DNA of 64,000 bases. Source: CAVRXZ01 sp963773035 (GTDB lineage Bacteria > Acidobacteriota > Vicinamibacteria > Vicinamibacterales > CAVVIG01). Positions 26,279 to 35,549 of the stretch are shown here, in pieces. Below the pieces are notes generated by a model. That model worked only from the letters and a program-made list of their open reading frames with translations. It was not told the origin of the DNA and did no database searches. The stretch lies in the NCBI GenBank assembly GCA_963773035.1, contig CAVYZX010000022.1, forward strand, positions 124,001 through 188,000. The letters run 5' to 3'. The position numbers and the translations under genes were made by a program. The first letter of the stretch is position 1; the number at the start of each line of letters is the position of its first letter.

Positions 26279-28605
26279 GGAGTGGGGCGTCGAAAGAGCG
26301 TCGGATCGAGAGGTGAGTTGATCTTGACGTCGGAGATGCGGCGCTCCAGGATTGGCTGCCCGCCGCGTTTGACGGTTGCAGAATAGGACACCTGAACCCC
26401 ATCGACGGCGCGGTAGTCGCTGAAGATTTCCTCGATCAGCGGTTGGCCAACGCCGCCGGCCACATACGTCTGTTTCGAAACCAGATAGCTCTGGGGGTCG
26501 ACGTACAGCACGACGGGCTCCAGATCGGCCCCCGACAACTCCAGAGCGTGGTAGCGCTTCCCGGCCTCGTCCTGAACGTCGGGCAGAATGCGGGTCCTGA
26601 TGGCTCCGCGCTCGGCTGCCAGCAACAACGTGATCGTGTCCCGTTTCAAGCTCATTTGCAGATCCCGCGTGAACCGTTCTGGCACTTCGTGCACACCAGA
26701 CGGATCGCGGACCCACGCATGCTCACCGTCGAACACCTGTACTGATGCCACATCCTGAAGTTTCGTCTCGACTCGGACGTGATTCGGATACTCGAGGTAC
26801 GTAGTCGCGTCCGCTTGAACGCGTCCTTCCGGCGCGGTCATCGTCGTCGACGTCGTCGCAGTGATGGTCTTGATAGAACGCAGCTTTTCGAGACCACCCT
26901 TGGCGGCGATCGCCCGGTCGAGCAACGCCTTCGCCCTTGCCCCTTCCTCCGCTTGAACCGATACGGGCGGTGGCGCCGCCGGCCGTTGGTACGCAATCGG
27001 CCGATATCGCGGTTGGACGGTGTTCGCAGGCCTCTGGGCCTGGCGCTTGAAATCGGCAGTCGTGAGATCGAGATTCTTGAGCTCCACCGTTTCGAACGTG
27101 TTGAATCCCACGTTCCGCAGATCCGACGCAAAAGCCGCGGCATTCCCGACGAGCACGACGGACAGCCGGTCGGGTCTCAGATAGGCCTTGGCGACACGCT
27201 CGATGTCGTCGGTCGTCACGGCATTGACCCGCTCACGAAAGCTCTGAAGATCCTCGATCGGCAGGTCGTAGAACAACACGTTGAGAACCTGCATCGCGAT
27301 GGCGTCGGGCGTCTCGATGGTCAATGGAAAGCTGCCGGATAGATACGCCTTCGCGTCGGAGAGCTCTCGTTCGCCCACGGAATCGCGTTGCAGACGCCAG
27401 AATTCCTCGAAGATGAGTCGCACGACTTCGGCCGTCGCCTGAGAGCGTGTGTTCGTGTGGGCCTGAAAATCCCCGGTTTCTTTCAGCGTGTCCATGTCGG
27501 CCTGAGCGCCATACGTGAGACCTCGCTGCGTGCGAAGGACATTGTGAAGACGGTTACTCCCCTCGCCACCGAGAATCCGGATCGCCAGGTTGACCGCCAT
27601 GTAATCGGGATGCTTGCGGGGAATGCCCAGGTGTCCGACCCGGATTTCCGTTTGCACCGCGTCGGGCTTGTTGACCACGATTACGCGCCTGGTAGGATTG
27701 GGCGGCTCGATGAGCGATTCGGTTGCGACCTCCTTGCGCTCCCAATCACCGAAGACCTTCTTGGCGGTATTGAACGCTTCGTCTGCGGTCACGTCACCGA
27801 CGATCGCGAGGATCGCGTTGTTCGGCACGAAGTACTTCTTGTGAAAGGCGAGAAGATCCTCTCGTGTAATCCCGGCAATTGTTTCCGGCGTTCCCGTGTG
27901 CGGCAGGCCGTAGGGATGAAACCCGTAGACCAGCCGGTCGAAAACGGCATCCGCAACGAAATCGGGATCCTCCAGGCTGACCTGTAACGCGGAGATTGTC
28001 TGCTGGCGCTGGCGTTCGATTTCGGCCTGCGAGAATGACGGATGCCGCGCCAGGTCGGAGAGCATCCGCAATCCGAACTCGAAGCTGTCCTTCATCACGA
28101 CCATATGGAGATACGTCACATCGGTCCCGGCAACGGCGCCCATCGCGCCGCCGATGAAGTCGATCGCGTCGGCCAGTTCCCCTGCCGATTTCGTCTCCGT
28201 GCCCTGATCGAGAAGCGAGGCCAGCTCGTGGACGAGCCCCAATTTGTTGTTCGGATCGGACGCACTCCCGGCCCGAACCAGGAGGCGCATACTGATGGCT
28301 GGCTGCTCGTGATGCAGAACCGCTACGACTTTGAGACCGTTCGGCAGGGTCTGGATTTGGTACGGAGGGAACTTGACATCGCGCGCCGGCAGCGGCCGAG
28401 GCGGCCGCTCGGACGGCCACTGAACCTGGGCGACCGCCGGCCGGCCGTAGAAGGTCAACGCCGCCAGAAGAATGATGGCAGAGTGCCAGAAGGTTCCTCT
28501 GGAATCATGACCTTGCCGCCTGGAAGGGCGCGCGCAGCAGGAACTCGCTGAGTCGGTGGCGTGGTGGCGCATATCGATGGCGCTCCGCGGTTCGCCGGCG
28601 CTCAT
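26275..28605 (-). CDS. M16-type peptidase, catalytically degenerate subunit, with extra C-terminal domain
   Basis: 776 aa. Signal anchor at about 40-58 (TFWHSAIILLAALTFYG). Two M16 domains follow, but the zinc motif expected near residue 130 reads LVHELASLLDQGTETKS instead of HxxEH, so it should be the inactive partner of the upstream M16 gene. The last 250 residues (TITATTSTTMTAPEG..., VVLYVDPQSYLVSKQTYV) resemble the outer-membrane lipoprotein-sorting/LolA-like fold. ATGA overlap with the active subunit gene. The MRHHAT methionine at 28572 is an alternative start. Confidence 0.88.
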   Translation of the reverse strand: MSAGEPRSAIDMRHHATDSASSCCARPSRRQGHDSRGTFWHSAIILLAALTFYGRPAVAQVQWPSERPPRPLPARDVKFPPYQIQTLPNGLKVVAVLHHEQPAISMRLLVRAGSASDPNNKLGLVHELASLLDQGTETKSAGELADAIDFIGGAMGAVAGTDVTYLHMVVMKDSFEFGLRMLSDLARHPSFSQAEIERQRQQTISALQVSLEDPDFVADAVFDRLVYGFHPYGLPHTGTPETIAGITREDLLAFHKKYFVPNNAILAIVGDVTADEAFNTAKKVFGDWERKEVATESLIEPPNPTRRVIVVNKPDAVQTEIRVGHLGIPRKHPDYMAVNLAIRILGGEGSNRLHNVLRTQRGLTYGAQADMDTLKETGDFQAHTNTRSQATAEVVRLIFEEFWRLQRDSVGERELSDAKAYLSGSFPLTIETPDAIAMQVLNVLFYDLPIEDLQSFRERVNAVTTDDIERVAKAYLRPDRLSVVLVGNAAAFASDLRNVGFNTFETVELKNLDLTTADFKRQAQRPANTVQPRYRPIAYQRPAAPPPVSVQAEEGARAKALLDRAIAAKGGLEKLRSIKTITATTSTTMTAPEGRVQADATTYLEYPNHVRVETKLQDVASVQVFDGEHAWVRDPSGVHEVPERFTRDLQMSLKRDTITLLLAAERGAIRTRILPDVQDEAGKRYHALELSGADLEPVVLYVDPQSYLVSKQTYVAGGVGQPLIEEIFSDYRAVDGVQVSYSATVKRGGQPILERRISDVKINSPLDPTLFRRPTP

Positions 28606-29948
28606 TGTGCACTGCCCTGACTTGGCAGCACGGTGAGCACAAGACGATTTTCCGGCGTGAAGTAGGTTTTCGCGACCCGTTGTATGTCCGCCGTCGTTAG
28701 TCTCTGAAAAATATCGAACTCCCCATCGGCGGTCTTGATGTCGCGATGTATGACCAGGGCGTGCGCCAAGGTTTGCGCCTTCTGCTCGTTCGACTCGCGC
28801 CCCAGAATGTAGTCGCGCGCAAACTGATTCTTGGCTCGCTCGAGCTCGCGGGCAGTGATCGGCTCAGCCTTGAGCTGCTCGAACTCTGCAATGAGCGCGT
28901 CGACCGCCTCCTCTGGCTGATGGCCAGGCTGGACGAAGGCAACCGCATAAAACAGGTTCGGATCTTCGATGATGTGCCCCTCTCCCGCTGCGGCCAGTGC
29001 GATACCCTTCTCGTAAACCAGCTTCCGATAGATGCGCGAGCTCTGACCATCGGACAGCACCTTCGTGGCGATATGGAGGGGATACGAGTCGGGATGGCCA
29101 TCGTAGGTGATGTGGTACGCCACGACGACCGCCGGAAGCGGCCAAGGTTCCCGGACCGTCACGCGCTTTTCACGGCTTGAAGGCGGCTCCTTGGGAATGT
29201 CCCGCGGCACGGGGTGTTCGGCTTTCGGCACACGCCCGAGATACTGCGCGACCAACTGGACGGCTTGCGCGGTGTCGAAGTCTCCCACGAGGGCGACCGT
29301 GGCGTTCTCAGGAACGTAGTAGGTCTTGTAGAAATCGCGGACGTCCTCGATCGACGCGGCCTCGAGATCCACCATGCTGCCAATCGTCGCGTGCTTGTAG
29401 GGATGAACCGTGAATGCGTGATCAAAGATGATTTCAGACAATCGGCCGAAGGGCTGATTGTCGACGCGCATCCGCCGCTCTTCCTTGACTACTTCGCGTT
29501 CGTTCGTCAGCGTGGTCCGATCGATCCTCAGCGTGGCCATTCGGTCGGCTTCAAGCCACAGGATCATCGGCAGATACTGCGCCGGAACGGTTTCCCAGAA
29601 CACGGTGACATCGTCGGTCGTATAGGCATTGCTTTGCCCGCCGACCGCCGCAACCATCGACGTGTGGCCTTCTGGCTCCACGTTCTTGGAACCCTTGAAC
29701 ATGAGATGCTCGAATAGATGCGCAAAGCCCGTTCGGCCCGGTTTTTCATTTTTCGAACCGACGTGATACCAAATCTGAAGATGGACGATCGGCGTCGAAT
29801 GATCTTCCTGGGTAACGAGCGTCAAGCCGTTCGGTAATGTCGTCAGTTGGTACTCGAGCTTGGGAGGCCGAACCGCCGCCGAGACCGCGATGTAGGCGCC
29901 CGACAACACTCCGACGACGGCCGTAATCCACGCGCACGCTCGGACCAT
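28602..29948 (-). CDS. M16 family zinc peptidase, active subunit
   Basis: 448 aa. Signal peptide (WITAVVGVLSGAYIAVSAA), then the inverted zinc motif in TGFAHLFEHLMFKGSKNVEP (HxxEH) with the downstream Glu in the ETVPAQYLPMILWLEADRMA region, typical of pitrilysin/PqqL-like processing peptidases. With the degenerate M16 gene that it overlaps, it probably forms a heterodimeric periplasmic peptidase. Confidence 0.92.
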   Translation of the reverse strand: MVRACAWITAVVGVLSGAYIAVSAAVRPPKLEYQLTTLPNGLTLVTQEDHSTPIVHLQIWYHVGSKNEKPGRTGFAHLFEHLMFKGSKNVEPEGHTSMVAAVGGQSNAYTTDDVTVFWETVPAQYLPMILWLEADRMATLRIDRTTLTNEREVVKEERRMRVDNQPFGRLSEIIFDHAFTVHPYKHATIGSMVDLEAASIEDVRDFYKTYYVPENATVALVGDFDTAQAVQLVAQYLGRVPKAEHPVPRDIPKEPPSSREKRVTVREPWPLPAVVVAYHITYDGHPDSYPLHIATKVLSDGQSSRIYRKLVYEKGIALAAAGEGHIIEDPNLFYAVAFVQPGHQPEEAVDALIAEFEQLKAEPITARELERAKNQFARDYILGRESNEQKAQTLAHALVIHRDIKTADGEFDIFQRLTTADIQRVAKTYFTPENRLVLTVLPSQGSAQ

Positions 29949-29991
29949 GCGTAACCCCTAGTAAACTGATTATCTCCGAAATCCCCGCGTC

Positions 29992-30793
29992 CTATTTGCC
30001 AACCAGCCGAAACCCGGCCAGGCCCCACCGCTGGGACATCAAATCGGTTGGATCGGCGTCGATACGATTCTCGAATCCGGCGAACAGCTCGATCGCGCCG
30101 GCGCTGCCGTTGAAGCGGACACCAGCCTCAATCCTCCCGCCTCTTTCGAGTACTTCGGTCTGAAATCGCCTCATCAACACCGTATAGCTCTCCGTAGGCG
30201 TAGGCGAAGAGACCCACACGCGGCGACAATGTGTGTCGAATCATCACGCTCAGATCCGCGGTCCAGCTGTAGTCGACATACGCACGCTCGGCGATGCCGC
30301 CGGCTTCTCCCTGCAGGTCAATCGTTACGGTTTTCGTCGTCAACCGTCGCAGCACTCTCGCGCCGGCCACATTCCAGGCGATCGGGAAAGGCTTGGACCG
30401 ATCGCTCAAATGTCTCGAGACGTGATGAAACACCCCAGCAATCTCTGTCGCCTTGATGCGATAAGAAGACGACACCTCCAACGTGTAGTACGACTGATTG
30501 GGATCGAACGCACGGAACTCGTCGCCCAGGATTGCTTCATACTCGACAATCCCAGACAGCCGGCCGACCACGTAGTCGATCGCGTCGATACTGCCGCCGA
30601 AATGGGTATCCCACGAGAAGCGCGGGTCGTCGATGATCAGCCGATCTGCGCCCAGATGAAAGTCGTAACGAGTCAGGAACCCGGGCTCCGGCGCTTGAGC
30701 ATCTGGTGATTGGGCGTTGGCGCTTGCAGCGAGCATAAGCAGGCACGCAGCCATCGCTGCGTGCCTGACTAGCGATCCGGACGTGTCCGCCAT
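29992..30793 (-). CDS. Predicted outer-membrane barrel protein, frameshifted
   Basis: The first frame (30793-30128) gives a signal peptide (AAMAACLLMLAASANAQ) and beta strands (YYTLEVSSSYRIKATEIAGV, PRVGLFAYAYGELY), then goes off into charged residues and stops. A second frame (30219-29992) continues with TVLMRRFQTEVLERGGRIEA, GAIELFAGFENRID and QRWGLAGFRLVGK, a natural last part of the same barrel. Joining ...YGELY to TVLMRR near 30185-30195 restores one protein of about 265 aa. Either a sequencing indel or a recent mutation. Start overlaps lpxD by 25 bp. Confidence 0.65.
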
Positions 30794-31824
30794 TCAGTCA
30801 GTTTCTCCTCGAGTTCCGCGATGTACCGTTCGAGCTCGGCCAGACGTTTCCTGAGTGCGGGCAGCTGACGAAAGACGGCGGAGGCCTTCAGCCACTCACG
30901 ATTCGGAATCGCTGGATAACCGGAAATGTGCTGACCGGCACCGACCGAGTTCGGAATTCCGGTCTGTGCAGTTGCCACGACGCCCTTGCCGATCCGCAGA
31001 TGACCAGACACGCCGACTTGACCGGCCAGAACTACGTCGTCTTCCACCACCGTGCTCCCGGCGATTCCGACCTGGGCGGCGAGAAGCACGCGACGACCGA
31101 TCGCAACGCCGTGTGCGATCTGAACGAGATTATCGATCTTGGTGCCGGCGCGAATGCATGTCTCCCCTACTGCCGGTCGATCGATCGTCGTGTTCGCGCC
31201 AATCTCGACGTCGTCTTCGATGCAGACGTCGGCGAGTTGCGGGATCTTCAAGTGCGAGCCGTCTGCTTGCTTGACGAAGCCGAATCCGTCGCTCCCGACC
31301 ACCACGCCATCATGAAGGATCACGCGATTCCCGATCGTCACGTTGGCGCGAATCGACACGTGAGAATGCACAACGCAGTCGTCGCCGAGACGAGCACCCG
31401 CCCCGACGACGACATTGGGATAGATGAATGTTCGTGCGCCAATGGCCGCTCCTGCGCCAATGGTCACGAACGGGCCAATCGACACGTCGGGTCCAATGGA
31501 AGCATCCGGGGCAATCGAGCTCATGCGGTCGATCCCTCGCGCCGGCTCGAGCGGTTGTTTGAACATGATGACGGCGTGCGCAAAGCTCAAGTACGGGTTC
31601 TCGCTTCGCAAAACCGCGCACGGCGCCTCGCTCGTGTCTCGAACGTGAAGGATAACGGCCGACGCACGCGTCGATTTCAGAAGCGAGTGGTAGCGTCCGT
31701 TCGCGACAAATGTCAGGTCTCCCGGTTCTGCCTGTTCGATACCGGCAACCCGGGCAACTTCGACGTCGCCAACAGCGCCCTCCAGTCGGCACTGCAGCCG
31801 TTCAGCGATGTCGCGCAGCTTCAA
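30769..31824 (-). CDS. lpxD: UDP-3-O-acylglucosamine N-acyltransferase LpxD
   Basis: 351 aa, starting with TTG (MKLRDIAERLQCRLEGAVGD). Left-handed beta-helix of hexapeptide repeats from about 100 to 290 (IGPDVSIGPFVTIGAGAAIG, VTIGNRVILHDGVVVGSDGF with FGF), plus the catalytic-His region QIAHGVAIG and a C-terminal coiled coil (RKRLAELERYIAELEEKLTE). Third step of lipid A synthesis. Heads a run of overlapping minus-strand genes that reaches 22869. Confidence 0.94.
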   Translation of the reverse strand: MKLRDIAERLQCRLEGAVGDVEVARVAGIEQAEPGDLTFVANGRYHSLLKSTRASAVILHVRDTSEAPCAVLRSENPYLSFAHAVIMFKQPLEPARGIDRMSSIAPDASIGPDVSIGPFVTIGAGAAIGARTFIYPNVVVGAGARLGDDCVVHSHVSIRANVTIGNRVILHDGVVVGSDGFGFVKQADGSHLKIPQLADVCIEDDVEIGANTTIDRPAVGETCIRAGTKIDNLVQIAHGVAIGRRVLLAAQVGIAGSTVVEDDVVLAGQVGVSGHLRIGKGVVATAQTGIPNSVGAGQHISGYPAIPNREWLKASAVFRQLPALRKRLAELERYIAELEEKLTEWRTRPDR

Positions 31825-31854
31825 AACAATTCGAGGGGATCAAGATTGAAACTC

Positions 31855-31886
31855 TGAGAATCTCAGAATTTGAGGATTTGAGGGTT
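31855..31886. repeat. Octamer tandem array (TGAGGATT), 4 units
   Basis: TGAGAATC, TCAGAATT, TGAGGATT, TGAGGGTT. The reverse complement AATCCTCA is the word at 5381-5396. Located in the divergent gap upstream of lpxD and the DUF457 gene. Confidence 0.85.
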
Positions 31887-31932
31887 TGATCCTAACATCC
31901 TGAATTCCCAACGTCTCCAATTTTGTCGATCG

Positions 31933-33042
31933 ATGGACAATCTCACACACACGCTCTTCGGACTGACTCTGGCCCGTACCCCTCTGGGACGCGCGGGCCG
32001 GGGAACCACAACAGCGCTCGTCATCGCTTCGAACGCCCCCGACCTCGACATCGTCTCCAACCTGGCTGGACCTGGGGGATATCTGACCTGGCATCGGGGC
32101 CCGACGCACGGTCCTCTCGGAGTTATCGGCCTTGGCCTGCTGACGGCTGCAGTGGTGTGGGCGGGACGGCAGTACTTCGATTCGCAGCGCGATCACCAGG
32201 AAGACCGCCATGCGTCGTTCGGCATGCTGGTCGTGGCCGGGTCCATCGGCGTGTTGATGCACGTGCTGATGGATTTGCCGACACCTTATGGCACACGCCT
32301 GCTGAGCCCGTTCGATTGGCACTGGTACTCGACCGATTGGATGCCGATCATCGATGTCTACCTCCTCGTCGTGCTCGCGGCCGGCTTGATGTTCGGCCGA
32401 GGGTCGGTGGCCGCGAAACGACGGAACGCGGCCATCGTGCTCGTGCTGATGATGGCGAATTATGGTCTGCGGGGAGTCGCGCACCATCAGGCGCTTGCTG
32501 ACGCGCCTCGACTGTTCGGTCCTTTGCTGCCACCGCCGTGTGATTCGGGGGCGAATACCAAAATCATGGCTTCGTGGCCGACGGCAACCCCGCCCACACC
32601 GCCTGAAGTGGGCAAGCGATGTCTCGTCGAAATGGTCGCGATCCCGACGTTCTTTTCACCCTTCACTTGGCGCGTGATCGCGCACCTGTCCAATGCATTC
32701 GAGCTGCAGGATCTCGATCTGCTGGATCCTCGATTCCGCCGGCCACCACGTGAGTCGGAAGTGATGTGGCGGACGACTCTGCGCGTTCCGAATGTCTGGA
32801 CTCCGGCAGTTTTCACTGCGGCGTCCTCACCATTGGGCCAGACCTTTCTAGGCTTTGCGCGGCTGCCTGCGGCCCGTTCGTTCGTTGAGCCGACAGGCGC
32901 CGCAACCGTGCGCTGGAGCGACGTGCGGTTCGCGGCGAGTTTTGTACCACTGGATCAACCAACCCGAAACAACGCCCTGTTCACGCTTCGCGTGCGTGTT
33001 GCGCCCGACGGGCGGGTCGTGCAGGAACAGTTGGGCCCCTGA
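31933..33042 (+). CDS. YdjM/DUF457-type inner-membrane metal-dependent hydrolase
   Basis: 369 aa. N-terminal MDNLTHTLFGLTLARTPLGR, SNAPDLDIVSNL and WHRGPTHGPLGVIGLGLL match the LexA-binding, membrane-bound hydrolase family with conserved His/Asp (THxxxG, PDxD, HRGxTH). Four or so membrane helices in the first 200 residues and a soluble C-terminal region. Activity not established in the family. Confidence 0.85.
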   Translation: MDNLTHTLFGLTLARTPLGRAGRGTTTALVIASNAPDLDIVSNLAGPGGYLTWHRGPTHGPLGVIGLGLLTAAVVWAGRQYFDSQRDHQEDRHASFGMLVVAGSIGVLMHVLMDLPTPYGTRLLSPFDWHWYSTDWMPIIDVYLLVVLAAGLMFGRGSVAAKRRNAAIVLVLMMANYGLRGVAHHQALADAPRLFGPLLPPPCDSGANTKIMASWPTATPPTPPEVGKRCLVEMVAIPTFFSPFTWRVIAHLSNAFELQDLDLLDPRFRRPPRESEVMWRTTLRVPNVWTPAVFTAASSPLGQTFLGFARLPAARSFVEPTGAATVRWSDVRFAASFVPLDQPTRNNALFTLRVRVAPDGRVVQEQLGP

Positions 33043-33069
33043 TGCCGCCTATTCTCGCCTTGTAGTTCA

Positions 33070-34035
33070 ATGGTTCTGCGTAGAAAGCCCGGGCGACCGA
33101 AGCACAAGATTCTCCTCGGGGCCCATATGTCAGTCGCCGGTGGGCTACCTCTGGCCGTCGACCGCGCGATCGCACATCGCTGCGACGCCTTTCAGATCTT
33201 CTCCAAGAACGCCAATCAATGGCGAGGCCGGCTCGTGCCACCCGAAGAGGTTCGCGAGTTCCGATCCAGGTTGGCGGCCAGCGGGATCGGACCCGTTGTG
33301 TCGCACGCCAGTTACCTCATCAATCTGGCGACCACCGACGAACTGCTGCGGCATCAATCCGTCACAGCGATGGCTGATGAAATCGATCGGGCCGAGGCGC
33401 TTGGTCTACTGGGCGTGGTCCTGCATCCCGGCTGCTACACGCGCGGAGATCGCGCGGGTGGTCTCGAACTCATCGCTCAGGCGCTCGATTCTCTGCTCGC
33501 CGAGCGGCCGCGAGGGCAGACGATGGTGCTGCTCGAGCAGACCGCCGGCCAGGGAACCTCTCTTGGATCGACATTTGAAGACCTGGCTTCGATTCTTGCG
33601 CAGACGCATCACAAGCGACTCGGCGTCTGCCTCGATACGTGTCACCTGCTCGCGGCGGGATACGACATACGCTCGCGAGACGGCTACGAAGACACCTTTC
33701 GGAAGTTCGAACAGAAAGTCGGCTTGGATCGCCTCAAGGTATTTCACTTGAACGATTCGAGGAAACCGCTTGGAAGTCGTGTCGATCGTCACGAGCACAT
33801 TGGCGCGGGCCATCTGGGCCTCGAACCATTCCGCCGGCTCGTTAACGACATTCGTTTCAGAGGCTTGCCGATGCTTCTCGAGACGCCGAAGACACCGGGG
33901 CGCGGACCGCGAGCTGTGAGCGTTGATGCGCTGGACGAGAAGAACTTGAACACGTTACGTGGGCTCGTCGGACGTGAAGCTGGCGAAGACGAGGAGCCTG
34001 CCGGAAACGCGCGGCCACGGCTCAGGCGAGGATGA
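33070..34035 (+). CDS. nfo: Endonuclease IV (deoxyribonuclease IV)
   Basis: 321 aa AP endonuclease of base-excision repair. Zinc-ligand segments: LLGAHMSVAGGLPLAVDRA, VSHASYLINLA, GVVLHPGCYTRGDR, VLLEQTAGQGTSLGSTFEDL, GVCLDTCHLLAAGYDI, VFHLNDSRKPLGSRVDRHEH and LPMLLETPKTPG. The three-zinc site looks complete. The C-terminal tail (EEPAGNARPRLRRG) is extra. The N-terminal MVLRRKPGRPKH may be an extension; IGAHMSVAGG-type starts are usual. Confidence 0.95.
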   Translation: MVLRRKPGRPKHKILLGAHMSVAGGLPLAVDRAIAHRCDAFQIFSKNANQWRGRLVPPEEVREFRSRLAASGIGPVVSHASYLINLATTDELLRHQSVTAMADEIDRAEALGLLGVVLHPGCYTRGDRAGGLELIAQALDSLLAERPRGQTMVLLEQTAGQGTSLGSTFEDLASILAQTHHKRLGVCLDTCHLLAAGYDIRSRDGYEDTFRKFEQKVGLDRLKVFHLNDSRKPLGSRVDRHEHIGAGHLGLEPFRRLVNDIRFRGLPMLLETPKTPGRGPRAVSVDALDEKNLNTLRGLVGREAGEDEEPAGNARPRLRRG

Positions 34036-34048
34036 CTAGCCCCCGACG

Positions 34049-34594
34049 CTATTCCCCGAATACTTCGGCCTCGAACCTCCACACTTTCGCCCCGTGTCTC
34101 CAGGCGTCTGGCAGCAGGCCCGCTTTATGACAAGTCTGGGCGACGAATTTTTCACTGTCCCATTTCCGCTCTGTCGCCACCTGGGGTAACAGAAGCCCGC
34201 GGCGCCATCCTCTCTCGACGACGAGGCCGTGACGACCGACCTCGATATCAGCTGGCCCTTCGATTGGCTCGAGGGGGCCGAGAAGAGACAGTTCAATCGC
34301 GATTTCCGGAAGCTCGGCGGCAGTGACGGGCGGGAACCGCGGATCCGAGCTACAGGCTTCTACCGCGCAGCGCGCCACAACCTGTGGGAGCGGTTCGTCG
34401 GCTTCGATATGGCCGATACATCCACGCAAATCGTTTCCCCTGTGCAGCGTGACGAATGCGCCACCAAGCCGCCGACTCATCTCTCCCGCATCGATGGTCG
34501 CCGGCGCCACCGCACCAACATGCCCGGCAATCGCCGCACGTGCGATGCCGAGAAGCAATTCACGATCGACGTCGGAGGTCATTCTTCCTGTCAA
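34049..34594 (-). CDS. amrA: AMMECR1 domain protein (AmmeMemoRadiSam system A)
   Basis: 181 aa with the AMMECR1 signature LRGCIGH in TLHRGNDLRGCIGHIEADEP, RDPRFPPVTAAELPEIAIE-like strand (SSDPRFPPVTAAEL) and GLLLPQVATERKWDSEKFVA. Lies 6 bp downstream of the Memo-family gene. The radical-SAM third member usually found with this pair is not in the window. Biological role of the system is unknown. Confidence 0.93.
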   Translation of the reverse strand: MTGRMTSDVDRELLLGIARAAIAGHVGAVAPATIDAGEMSRRLGGAFVTLHRGNDLRGCIGHIEADEPLPQVVARCAVEACSSDPRFPPVTAAELPEIAIELSLLGPLEPIEGPADIEVGRHGLVVERGWRRGLLLPQVATERKWDSEKFVAQTCHKAGLLPDAWRHGAKVWRFEAEVFGE

Positions 34595-34600
34595 CGTGAG

Positions 34601-35455
34601 CTATCGACCGCCCGCCACCGTTCCAAACGCCGCTGCCATGTAGCCGACAACTGAGGCCTTGTCTCCAGAGACGTCACCGGAATCTGCGTAATTCAGAACG
34701 ACCGCGTCGCGCGCGCCGAGCGCGTGCGCAGCCCGCATGACTGCGACGGTTGGCCCCCCGCCGCAGGCGTGTTCGGGCCGACGGTCGAGTGCGCTTTGGA
34801 GACCGTCCGCGTCGAAACCGGCAACGTAGTCGATCACGATCCGATCCAACTGGCTCGCCGTCTGCGCGTCGTAGTAGTGAGACAAGTCTGTGCTCGCGAC
34901 AAGGAGTGCGCGCCGGCCGGATAAGGCCGTTGCCAGAGCGTCCCCCAACTTGCGTGACATCTCTGATGATTGGGACCCCATTACGAGAGGCACGATCTTG
35001 GTAGATGGCGCGACGAGCCGAATGAAGGGCAGCTGCATCTCGAGCGAGTGCTCGCGCGCGTGTGCCGCGGGATAGTCGCCGACGATACCAGTGGCTTGCA
35101 TGATTGCCGTTGCGCACGGCTCATCGATCTCCGCCACCCCAAGCGGCGTCTGGAAGCCACCGGCAGCGTAAACCGAAACACCCTCGAAGCGCACGAAGTG
35201 AGACGGTCCGACCAGCACGATCACGTCGCAAGGATGGTCTCGAAGCAAACGGTAGGCATGGGCAGCCACTGGACCCGAGTACATCAGGCCGGCATGTGGC
35301 GCGACGAGGGCGACGAGCTCGACGAGTTCCCCGGGGTCGCCCACCGCATCCGCGTCAGCCCGCGCCAAATGGTTTTCAACGGCGCGCTTGAGCGCAGCTG
35401 CGGAGCCGGGGTACCACGTGCCGGCCACCGCTGGGCGTCGTATGTTCGGCATCAA
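34601..35455 (-). CDS. amrB: Memo-family protein (AmmeMemoRadiSam system B)
   Basis: 284 aa. Memo/dioxygenase-like fold with PAVAGTWYPGSAAALKRAVE, LVAPHAGLMYSGPVAAHAYR, VLVGPSHFVRFEGVSVY, AREHSLEMQLPFIRLVAPST and STDLSHYYDAQTA, giving the His/Asp/Cys metal-site positions of Memo. Couples to AMMECR1 downstream. Confidence 0.94.
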   Translation of the reverse strand: MMPNIRRPAVAGTWYPGSAAALKRAVENHLARADADAVGDPGELVELVALVAPHAGLMYSGPVAAHAYRLLRDHPCDVIVLVGPSHFVRFEGVSVYAAGGFQTPLGVAEIDEPCATAIMQATGIVGDYPAAHAREHSLEMQLPFIRLVAPSTKIVPLVMGSQSSEMSRKLGDALATALSGRRALLVASTDLSHYYDAQTASQLDRIVIDYVAGFDADGLQSALDRRPEHACGGGPTVAVMRAAHALGARDAVVLNYADSGDVSGDKASVVGYMAAAFGTVAGGR

Positions 35456-35549
35456 TCTGCCCAGCCGCTACCACGATGCACGCCGATGCAAAGACGCGGG
35501 AACGACCCGGCGCGCGAGCGTGCCCATAGCTGCCATGCTAGCATTCCCC

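Noticed and set aside
25094..26386. 430-residue plus-strand open frame
   Set aside because: Antisense shadow of lpxB.
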